Position numbers and translations under genes: made by a program. 11,564 bases of DNA from an uncultured Ruminococcus sp. (GTDB lineage: Bacteria; Bacillota; Clostridia; Oscillospirales; Acutalibacteraceae), in contig CADBSZ010000239.1 of assembly GCA_902797525.1 (NCBI GenBank), positions 1-11,564 of the forward strand, given 5' to 3'. The notes under the pieces are model-generated. The model did not search any database and was not told the DNA's origin. It worked only from the letters and a program-made list of their open reading frames with translations. The number at the start of each line of letters is the position of its first letter. Within the stretch, counting starts at the first letter, position 1. Shown here in pieces: positions 7,096 through 11,564 of this stretch.

Positions 7096-7961
7096 CGATT
7101 TACCTCCTCGATGATTGAAAAAACAGTTTTTTTGATGATTTCTCCCGCGGATTTCGGGGCGCATTTTCCGGGCAGCGACAGCGCGCGGTGCGCGTCAACG
7201 CCGAGCTTGCGCGCCGCTTCAAAATCCACTCCCCCGGGAAGGGAGGCAAGGTCTATGAGCAGGGTGGCTTCGTCGGTGTTTTTGAGCAGCGTTTCGTCGA
7301 AAATGAGCGCCGGCACGGTGTTGAACACAATGTCGTAGCCGTGCACCAGCGACAGCGAGGCGGTGTTTTTGGCGTGATAGCCCAGCGCCTCGATATAGGC
7401 GAAATCGGACGGCTTGCGCGCACAGACGGTGACGTCCGAGCCGAGGGCTTTGAGCATTTTTGCAAGGATTTTGCCGATTCGCCCGAAGCCTGTCACCAGC
7501 GTGCGGCTGCCGAAAACGGTGCCCTCGTATTCGCGCATGGCAACCTCAACGGCGCCCTCCGCCGTGGGAACGGCGTTGAGAACGGCAAAGTCGTCGCGCG
7601 CGGCGTAGTCGAACACCTCAGCGCCGTCAAGCGCGGGATAGGCGCGTATCAGGCGGTCGCGCATGGCGGCAAAAACGGGCTTTTGGCGCATGACCTCAAG
7701 CTCGCCTGCGGAAAAGAAAATGCTGCGCGCGGCAAGCGGCGCGTTAACGCTTTTGTCGGCGCGCACGCTCGGCAGCGGCAGGATAATCGCGTCGCTGTAG
7801 AGAATTGCCGCCTCGACGCTCGAAAGGTTATCGAAGCCCTGCTCGCGCAGCTTGCCGAAGCCTGCCAAAATGATATGATATCCGTCCGAAAGCAGCGACT
7901 GCGCCAAAAACAACTGCCGCTTGTCGCCGCCGATAATACCGAAGGTTTTGATGTTGCTCAT
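7092..7961 (-). CDS. dpaA: Dipicolinate synthase subunit A
   Basis: NAD(P)-dependent partner of DpaB in spore dipicolinate synthesis. The 289-residue protein starts with IIGGDKRQ (residues 9-16), the typical SpoVFA N-terminus. Its second half has a Rossmann nucleotide-binding loop, TGFGRIGKILA with GxGxxG at residues 158-163. LPGKCAPKSAGEII near the C-terminus is also characteristic of the family. An ATG five codons upstream (7976) overlaps the ribosome binding site, and ATG at 7961 after CAGGTG is preferred. It overlaps dpaB by four bases. In Bacillus subtilis this operon is transcribed by sigma-K in the mother cell, and a matching promoter is visible upstream here. Aspartokinase and asd, which follow dpaAB in Bacillus, are absent. 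Confidence 0.94.
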   Translation of the reverse strand: MSNIKTFGIIGGDKRQLFLAQSLLSDGYHIILAGFGKLREQGFDNLSSVEAAILYSDAIILPLPSVRADKSVNAPLAARSIFFSAGELEVMRQKPVFAAMRDRLIRAYPALDGAEVFDYAARDDFAVLNAVPTAEGAVEVAMREYEGTVFGSRTLVTGFGRIGKILAKMLKALGSDVTVCARKPSDFAYIEALGYHAKNTASLSLVHGYDIVFNTVPALIFDETLLKNTDEATLLIDLASLPGGVDFEAARKLGVDAHRALSLPGKCAPKSAGEIIKKTVFSIIEEVNR

Positions 7962-7995
7962 AAAAAACACCTGCATTGCAATAGACTTTACACTG

Positions 7996-8022
7996 TATCT
8001 TATGCAAGGCAGGTGAAGGTGT
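7996..8022 (-). promoter_or_regulatory. Candidate sporulation (sigma-K-type) promoter of dpaAB
   Basis: On the minus strand CATAAGATA (8004-7996) fits the CATAnnnTA -10 element recognised by sigma-K. An AC (8022-8021) lies 16 bp before it, in place of the short -35. The expected start is about 28 bp before the dpaA ATG. The role of the operon agrees, but the -35 is only two bases, so a chance match is possible; sigma-E, whose -10 also begins CATA, is an alternative. Confidence 0.6.
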
Positions 8023-8061
8023 GATAGGTTATCATTCGTAACGCGTAATAAACAGCGTTAA

Positions 8062-8115
8062 GCCACGCCGTTAACCCGACGTTTCCGATTCATCTGCGCC
8101 TTCCAAAGGCATTCT
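8062..8115. repeat. Dispersed intergenic repeat, degenerate copy C1
   Basis: GCCACGCCGTTAACCCGACG and TTTCC match copies B and C3. The right half is diverged, though TCCAAAGGCATTCT still aligns with CTCCAAAGGCGTCCT. It lies about 100 bp upstream of dpaA. Confidence 0.65.
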
Positions 8116-8125
8116 GCTTTTATCA

Positions 8126-8151
8126 GGGCGCACACATGGGTGCGCCCCTAC
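8126..8151. repeat. Second copy of the GGGCG...CGCCCCTAC hairpin
   Basis: GGGCGCAC (8126-8133) and GTGCGCCC (8140-8147) enclose a six-base loop and are followed by CTAC, as at 4600-4622. Two adjacent stem pairs differ from the other copy (A-T to C-G, G-C to A-T) with pairing preserved. Confidence 0.7.
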
Positions 8152-8190
8152 GGTATTTCAAATAGGATGGATTTAAAAACAACGTATCTT

Positions 8191-8240
8191 ACGCCGTTAG
8201 TCCGACGTTTCCAAAAAAACGATTGTTCCGTAGTCGTCCC
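8191..8240. repeat. Dispersed intergenic repeat, degenerate copy C2
   Basis: ACGCCGTTAGTCCGACGTTT followed by CCAAAAAAAC matches the left half of copies B and C3. The right half (GTAGTCGTCCC) is barely recognisable. Confidence 0.6.
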
Positions 8241-8271
8241 GAAAAAACGTTTTGCCTGCTGAAACGCCGGA

Positions 8272-8322
8272 CACGCCGTTAACCCGACGTTTCCAAAAAA
8301 CCGACCTCTCCAAAGGCGTCCT
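8272..8322. repeat. Dispersed intergenic repeat, copy C3
   Basis: CACGCCGTTAACCCGACGTT, then CCAAAAAACCGACC and CTCCAAAGGCGTCCT. It matches copy B over its whole length except for the central bases and the missing CGAG/CTCGG end. ACGCC at the left can pair with GGCGT at the right. Confidence 0.8.
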
Positions 8323-8343
8323 AAAAAAGACGTCCTAAAAAAA
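8315..8343. repeat. Tandem 14-bp duplication at the end of repeat C3
   Basis: GGCGTCCTAAAAAA (8315-8328) is followed directly by GACGTCCTAAAAAA (8329-8342), one mismatch. The A-run of the second unit forms the T-tract of the adjoining minus-strand terminator. Confidence 0.75.
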
Positions 8344-8373
8344 GCAAAACAGGCCGCCGATTGGCAGCCTGTT
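8337..8373 (-). terminator. Intrinsic terminator of the small-RNA unit
   Basis: On the minus strand AACAGGC and GCCTGTT (8373-8367 with 8354-8348) pair, continued inward by GCC/GGC past one mismatch with a four-base loop. TTTTGCTTTTTTT follows. No protein gene on the minus strand ends nearby, which is what reveals the RNA unit. Confidence 0.8.
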
Positions 8374-8478
8374 CCGCGATTGTGTGTTTTATGAAAATGA
8401 ATGCTCTAAGAACGCAATTCATTTTGCCGAATTCCAATGAAACCAAACCGCAAGATGTTGCGGTTATCCGTTTCTTTT
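8338..8478 (-). ncRNA. Candidate free-standing structured small RNA
   Basis: A transcription unit of about 140 nt with its own promoter and terminator and no convincing gene. On the transcript the first hairpin has GAAAC/GTTTC outside an internal loop and an 8-bp stem AACCGCAA-CATC-TTGCGGTT (8465-8446). The second has AAAATGAA/TTCATTTT plus TGC/GCA, with a single bulged base and a nine-base loop (8425-8394). The third is the terminator hairpin. A 33-codon ORF begins at about 8422 with ATGAATTGC, but it has no good ribosome binding site and reads through the terminator stem. I do not recognise the RNA as 6S, SRP, tmRNA or a known riboswitch. It could be a trans-acting small RNA, or an upstream leader element for dpaA 380 bp away. 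Confidence 0.55.
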
Positions 8479-8483
8479 TGTCT

Positions 8484-8512
8484 ATTATACAATTTCAACG
8501 CCCTTTTTTCAA
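8484..8512 (-). promoter_or_regulatory. Sigma-A-type promoter of the small-RNA unit
   Basis: On the minus strand TTGAAA (8512-8507) and TATAAT (8489-8484) are exactly 17 bp apart. The expected start is near 8478, giving a transcript of about 140 nt to the terminator. Confidence 0.8.
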
Positions 8513-8935
8513 GCCTGAAAAAGTGGATTTGTCTTAACTAAACATGCAAAATGACGTTTTGCACAATAATTTTCGACAAAGTTTGTGCAAGATTTTTTGA
8601 CTTTTTCGTGATTCAGTTGTTTTTCAAAACATCAAAAATTTGTTTGTTGACAAATGTTACAAAAATTTCATTTTGTTTTTGACATGCTTTATAATATTAT
8701 TGAAACATTTTTTGATTCTTTTTTGCGTTATTCTGCTTCCCTATTTGACAAAAGTTCAGTATTAATGCGCTTTTTCCGGCTTTGTGGTGCGGAGCCGGCA
8801 ACGCCTTTTTCCGGCATAAAAAAACTACGAAGTTGTAATATTTTTCTTTGTCGGAATTAAATTTTTACGCATTGTCCTGACAATCGCCCAATGCCCTGTT
8901 TTTTATGAATAACAAAACAATTTTCGAACATTCGT
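8513..8935. other. AT-rich intergenic region without a supported gene
   Basis: This spacer between the divergent small-RNA and HTH-operon promoters holds several inverted repeats: TGCAAAA/TTTTGCA (8545-8563), TTGCACA/TGTGCAA (8559-8590), and CCGGCT/AGCCGG (8776-8798). The sequence CTTTTTCCGGC occurs twice (8770-8780 and 8805-8815). A lone TATAAT at 8690-8695 lacks a good -35. A 68-codon plus-strand frame at 8654-8860 has no ribosome binding site and unusual composition, and is not called. Confidence 0.6.
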
Positions 8936-8964
8936 TTGACTATTGTACAAAAATGCGTTATAAT
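8936..8964 (+). promoter_or_regulatory. Sigma-A-type promoter of the HTH operon
   Basis: TTGACT (8936-8941) and TATAAT (8959-8964) are 17 bp apart, a near-consensus promoter. The start is expected near 8971, leaving a leader of about 78 nt before the first ATG. Confidence 0.85.
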
Positions 8965-8971
8965 AGAATCA

Positions 8972-8985
8972 GGAACCAAGGTTCC
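8972..8985 (+). promoter_or_regulatory. Palindrome at the transcription start, candidate operator
   Basis: GGAACC-AA-GGTTCC is a perfect 14-bp palindrome lying at about +1 to +15. It could be a protein-binding site for autoregulation by the downstream HTH protein, or a 5' hairpin that stabilises the message. A second short inverted repeat, ATGAG/CTCAT, follows at about 8987-9006. Confidence 0.5.
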
Positions 8986-9049
8986 GATGAGCACGCCCCG
9001 ACTCATGAACGAATAACCACACCTTATTGCAAAAACGAAAGGACGAAGA

Positions 9050-9256
9050 ATGAACTACACACAATGGGCACACGAATATGAAGAAACCGCCAACGAGCTT
9101 GACAAGGTTGTCACCAGATTAAAACGCGAGCGCAAAAGCGCGTGCGACTCGGTCAAAAAGGAGCTTGCCGACAAGATTGTGTTTTATCGCGGCTGCCGCA
9201 ACGAGTGCATTAAAATCGCGAACCATTTGATGAACCGTCAAAGAGGGATTTTCTGA
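9050..9256 (+). CDS. Small helical protein of unknown function
   Basis: A 68-residue, strongly helical and charged protein. Heptad-like spacing in YEETANELDKVVTRLKRERKSACDSVKKELADKIVFYRG suggests an antiparallel helical hairpin or coiled coil. Three cysteines (32, 49, 53) include a CRNEC pair. It has no signal peptide or membrane segment. AAAGGA nine bases before the ATG serves as ribosome binding site. Its stop overlaps the next start by one base (TGATG), so the two proteins are probably made together and may act together. I do not recognise a family; pairs like this occur in Clostridia near sigma-like regulators, often in mobile or phage-derived regions. Confidence 0.8.
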   Translation: MNYTQWAHEYEETANELDKVVTRLKRERKSACDSVKKELADKIVFYRGCRNECIKIANHLMNRQRGIF

Positions 9257-9558
9257 TGAAAACCAGGCTGCAATATTTTGACGAAAAAAACACCTCGCTG
9301 CTCTGCTTTCAGCTTTATCGGCAGAAAACAGGCGGCGTAAACAGCCGTGAGCTGGCGCGGATGAGAGCGCTGATGCTGACGGCACTGGAAAAAGAGCTGA
9401 CGCCGCTGCAAAAAATCTGTCTGACCGAATACATCATGCACGGCACCAAGCAAAAAGCAATTGCAGCGTCGCTGGGCTTAAACCCGTCCACTGTTTGCCG
9501 CCATATTGCGGCAGGCATGAAAAAACTGAAACACGCGGCAGCGTATTATTGCGCCTAG
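9256..9558 (+). CDS. Sigma-70 region-4-like helix-turn-helix protein
   Basis: A 100-residue protein. The C-terminal half, LTPLQKICLTEYIMHGTKQKAIAASLGLNPSTVCRHIAAGMKKLKHA in pieces from residue 48, is the region-4 helix-turn-helix of sigma factors and related regulators. The turn lies at about residues 67-74 (KAIAASLG) and the recognition helix at about 77-90. There is no region 2, so it cannot be a complete sigma factor. It is more likely a DNA-binding regulator or a phage-type late-gene activator of the ArpU/RinA kind, although assignment to a named family is not possible here. The start overlaps the previous stop as TGATG, with GAGGG eight bases upstream. A strong terminator follows. Confidence 0.85.
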   Translation: MKTRLQYFDEKNTSLLCFQLYRQKTGGVNSRELARMRALMLTALEKELTPLQKICLTEYIMHGTKQKAIAASLGLNPSTVCRHIAAGMKKLKHAAAYYCA

Positions 9559-9565
9559 CAGCGAC

Positions 9566-9606
9566 AAAAAGAGCCGGCTTTTCAGCCGGCTCTTGTTATT
9601 TTTGGT
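9566..9606. terminator. Bidirectional intrinsic terminator
   Basis: AAGAGCCGGCT (9569-9579) and AGCCGGCTCTT (9584-9594) form a perfect 11-bp stem with a TTTC loop. On the plus strand it is followed by GTTATTTTTGG; on the minus strand by the T-run TTTTTG. It lies between two convergent genes, the HTH operon and the dockerin protein, and can serve both. Confidence 0.9.
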
Positions 9607-9611
9607 TTTGT

Positions 9612-11564
9612 TTACTCAATAAAGCCCGCAAGCGCTCTTTGAATAGCAGTGACGTCGCGAACGTCCACTTTTCCGTCGGCGTTTGCGTCAGCCGCGAGCA
9701 TTTGTGCGTCGGAAAGCGCGTCGAACTCGGCGAGATAACGCTGCAGCGCGGTCACGTCGTCGATGGACAGCTTGCCGTCACCGTTCACGTCGCCGGAAAC
9801 ATATTCGCCGCCGTTGAGGCTAAGCAGCAGGTTAATCAAATCCGTTTCCTCCTGCTCCTCAAAGCCGCGCTCCGTAATGCTGTCGATCACCTCCTGCGGA
9901 GTAAGATAGAGGTCGCCGAGAATCCGGGTGATGTTGGCGGCCGAATTCATTGTGCTGTCGCCGTAGTTGTGATGGAGATAATCAACGGTGTATGTCAGCG
10001 GAATGGTTTTGTCGTCGTCATAGGTCGGGTCCTCAAATCTGCTTGCCCACTGGATGTTATAAAGCCTGCGCGAAACACCGGTGCTCATGTCCGTTTCCCA
10101 GTCGCCGGTCATAAAAATCATATCGCCGATAAAATCTTTTCTGAAAAGCAGGCGGTTGGTTGCTTCAGACCCATCGTCGACAATCGTCACGGAATACGTT
10201 TCGTCGTCTTCATAGGGAACGTTGTGTTCGGCAAGGTCATATGACCAAATGCCGTCGCCCTCGTCGGTCATCAGCATGTCGTCGCTGCCCCAGTTAAACA
10301 ACGCTCCGTCCTCATTTTCGATGAGCAGGCTGAGGTTTCTGACGCCGGGCAAAAGCTCGGGGTTGACAAGGAAATAAATCTTGCTGTTGTCGCGCTTTTC
10401 CCAAACGGGCGGATCGGGGTCAACCGGCGGATTTTCGTTGGGGAAAAACGTAAAGCCGGCGTTCAGCGTGTCGCCGTAATCCTGCCAAAGCTCAACGATG
10501 TAGGTCTTGCCCGCGTCAAGTGTTGCGCTTTCGTAATTAGACATATCGTCGGTCAGCTCGCAGAGCACGTTAAAGCTCTCGTCATACAGACGAATCGCAA
10601 CGTCTGAATTATCGCGGTCGATATGCAGGTCGCCGTATGCTTCGGCGGTATAGCTATAGAACGCGCGGTCGTCCACCTTTAAGTTTTCAACGCGGTTATC
10701 CGCAACCGGCAACGCCTCCAAAGCGGAAGCGTCGGGCAGTCCGCACACGGTGCAGAAGCCGTCCTCAAAGTGATGGTCGCCTGTTTTTTCAATGAGGTGG
10801 TAGTCAAATATCTCACCGCAGACTTGGCAGGTAAAGCGCGTCATGCCGGTGTGTCCGCAGTCGGCAGGATAAACCTCATAGTACCAGTCGTGGTTGCCTG
10901 TGGGCTCAAACCATTCCACTTCACCAAGCCACTCCATGCAGTCGAGACACCGGTAGCCCTCGGTATGGCCCCACGTGCCGCAGGTTGGCTCCGTGGCAGG
11001 CATAAATTCTACGTTTTCGTGCTTGCATTCATCCGACGGATCGTCGACGGGATTGTTGGCATCGGGGTCAAAGCCGGTTTCTTCATACGCCTGCAGCTGC
11101 TGTTCCTTGGTCAGGCCCAGCTTGGCAGCGGTCTCGTCGGCAATCTGCGACATAGGTTCTTCTCTGAACATAGCGGCGTTGCGGATGCCGTCATTGCCCT
11201 CTGACTTGAGAAAATTACAAAACATGCCGTAGGGCGTTTCGCCCTTCCAATATGCTTCGCCGATAACGTTGCCGATTGAGGTTATCGCCACGGGCGGCGC
11301 ATAAGTGCTGCGGTCGGCATTTGCCCATTCGACGTAGTAGCTATGTTTGTTGCTGTCTAGGTTGTTTTCAACTATGTTGCCGCCGTCGAGATATGCCAAG
11401 TCGCCCAAACACGCGCTGCCGAAAATCAAATCGCAGGTTTGAGTGCTCCAGTCGGCGGTAAAAATCACGCCGTACTCCTTGCTGTCGTCAAGCTCGAAGC
11501 CCTTTGCGGCGAGGTCAAACGACCAAATGTTGTCGCCCTCGTCGGTCATTCTGCCTTTTTTGCT
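9612..11564 (-). CDS. Dockerin-containing extracellular multidomain protein (N-terminus beyond the window)
   Basis: 650 codons are visible and the frame stays open to the window edge, so the real start and any signal peptide are missing. Numbering is from the first visible Met (11549). Residues 1-165 and about 388-565 are two copies of a beta-rich module with a helical tail (MTDEGD-IWS-DL in both, ending EETGF and TERGF). Residues 175-270 are Cys/His-rich, with CLDC, CQVC and CTVC pairs, like segments in clostridial surface proteins. Residues 285-370 look like a PPC/CBM-type beta-sandwich (FYSYTAEAYGDLHI, GKTYIVELW). Residues 585-645 are a type I dockerin with two calcium loops, DVNGDGKLSIDD and DANADGKVDVRD. 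The acidic composition suits an exported protein. A dockerin implies binding to a cohesin, so cellulosome- or amylosome-like attachment is possible. No catalytic domain is visible. Confidence 0.88.
   Translation of the reverse strand, partial: SKKGRMTDEGDNIWSFDLAAKGFELDDSKEYGVIFTADWSTQTCDLIFGSACLGDLAYLDGGNIVENNLDSNKHSYYVEWANADRSTYAPPVAITSIGNVIGEAYWKGETPYGMFCNFLKSEGNDGIRNAAMFREEPMSQIADETAAKLGLTKEQQLQAYEETGFDPDANNPVDDPSDECKHENVEFMPATEPTCGTWGHTEGYRCLDCMEWLGEVEWFEPTGNHDWYYEVYPADCGHTGMTRFTCQVCGEIFDYHLIEKTGDHHFEDGFCTVCGLPDASALEALPVADNRVENLKVDDRAFYSYTAEAYGDLHIDRDNSDVAIRLYDESFNVLCELTDDMSNYESATLDAGKTYIVELWQDYGDTLNAGFTFFPNENPPVDPDPPVWEKRDNSKIYFLVNPELLPGVRNLSLLIENEDGALFNWGSDDMLMTDEGDGIWSYDLAEHNVPYEDDETYSVTIVDDGSEATNRLLFRKDFIGDMIFMTGDWETDMSTGVSRRLYNIQWASRFEDPTYDDDKTIPLTYTVDYLHHNYGDSTMNSAANITRILGDLYLTPQEVIDSITERGFEEQEETDLINLLLSLNGGEYVSGDVNGDGKLSIDDVTALQRYLAEFDALSDAQMLAADANADGKVDVRDVTAIQRALAGFIE

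Noticed and set aside
7096..7164. N-terminal extension of DpaB from an upstream ATG
   Set aside because: The extension overlaps dpaA by 70 bases and has no family similarity. GTG at 7095 has an ideal ribosome binding site and gives the normal length.
7188..8024. 278-codon plus-strand frame antisense to dpaA
   Set aside because: It is a mirror of the GC-rich dpaA gene in another frame, with Arg/Ala/Val/His-rich low-information sequence and no ribosome binding site. DpaA itself has clear family motifs.
8062..8322. CRISPR array
   Set aside because: Three similar blocks occur at irregular intervals and decay unequally; the repeats are near 50 bp, spacing is not uniform, and no cas gene is present.
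8322..8424. 33-codon ORF inside the small RNA (starts MNCVLRAF)
   Set aside because: It lacks a good ribosome binding site and its reading frame passes through the terminator stem and T-tract, so the message would end before its stop.
8827..8840. loxP-like or other recombination site at ACTACGAAGTTGT
   Set aside because: Only a short resemblance and no proper 13-bp inverted arms or nearby recombinase.
8654..8860. 68-codon plus-strand open frame in the AT-rich spacer
   Set aside because: No ribosome binding site precedes the ATG, the composition is rich in Phe/Leu as expected from AT-rich non-coding DNA, and it runs through inverted repeats. No recognisable motif.
9256..9558. Complete sigma factor
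   Set aside because: At 100 residues it has region 4 only; there is no region 2 to bind core polymerase and the -10 element.

Overview
The window reads as chromosome from a spore-forming anaerobic member of the Clostridia, most likely Oscillospirales/Ruminococcaceae. The evidence is a dipicolinate synthase pair (endospore-specific), MEP-pathway isoprenoid genes, strong GGAGG-type ribosome binding sites, TTGaca/TATAAT promoters, GC-rich genes with AT-rich spacers, and an extracellular multidomain protein ending in a type I dockerin. The lineage is an inference; no rRNA or marker gene is present.

Positions 203-7961 hold nine genes, all on the minus strand. Read in their own direction they are: dpaA-dpaB (4-bp overlap, candidate sporulation promoter, closed by a terminator at 6491-6514); then a TTGATA/TAAAAT promoter driving a small tail-anchored protein and metY (O-acetylhomoserine sulfhydrylase); then ispD-ispF (4-bp ATGA overlap, ending in a long terminator hairpin); then a D-alanyl-D-alanine carboxypeptidase; then a strong promoter, pgi and a very small P-loop ATPase.

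Positions 7962-9049 are non-coding apart from regulatory elements. They hold three degenerate copies of a roughly 50-bp dispersed repeat, which also occurs twice at positions 1-202, and a second hairpin repeat (GGGCG...CGCCCCTAC) that also occurs between metY and ispD. There is also an apparently free-standing RNA transcription unit on the minus strand at about 8338-8478: consensus promoter, two long hairpins, then an intrinsic terminator, with no convincing ORF. This is the best candidate for something undescribed here.

Positions 9050-9558 (plus strand) are a two-gene operon: a 68-residue helical protein and a 100-residue sigma-region-4-like helix-turn-helix protein. It has an excellent promoter, and a perfect palindrome sits at the predicted transcription start. 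A bidirectional terminator separates it from the last gene, a minus-strand dockerin-bearing surface or secreted protein whose start lies beyond the window. That protein carries two copies of a roughly 150-residue module around a Cys/His-rich segment.

Taken together, the window is mostly housekeeping (glycolysis, isoprenoid precursors, methionine, wall trimming) plus a spore function. The more variable material is at the right-hand side, and repeats occupy the spacers.
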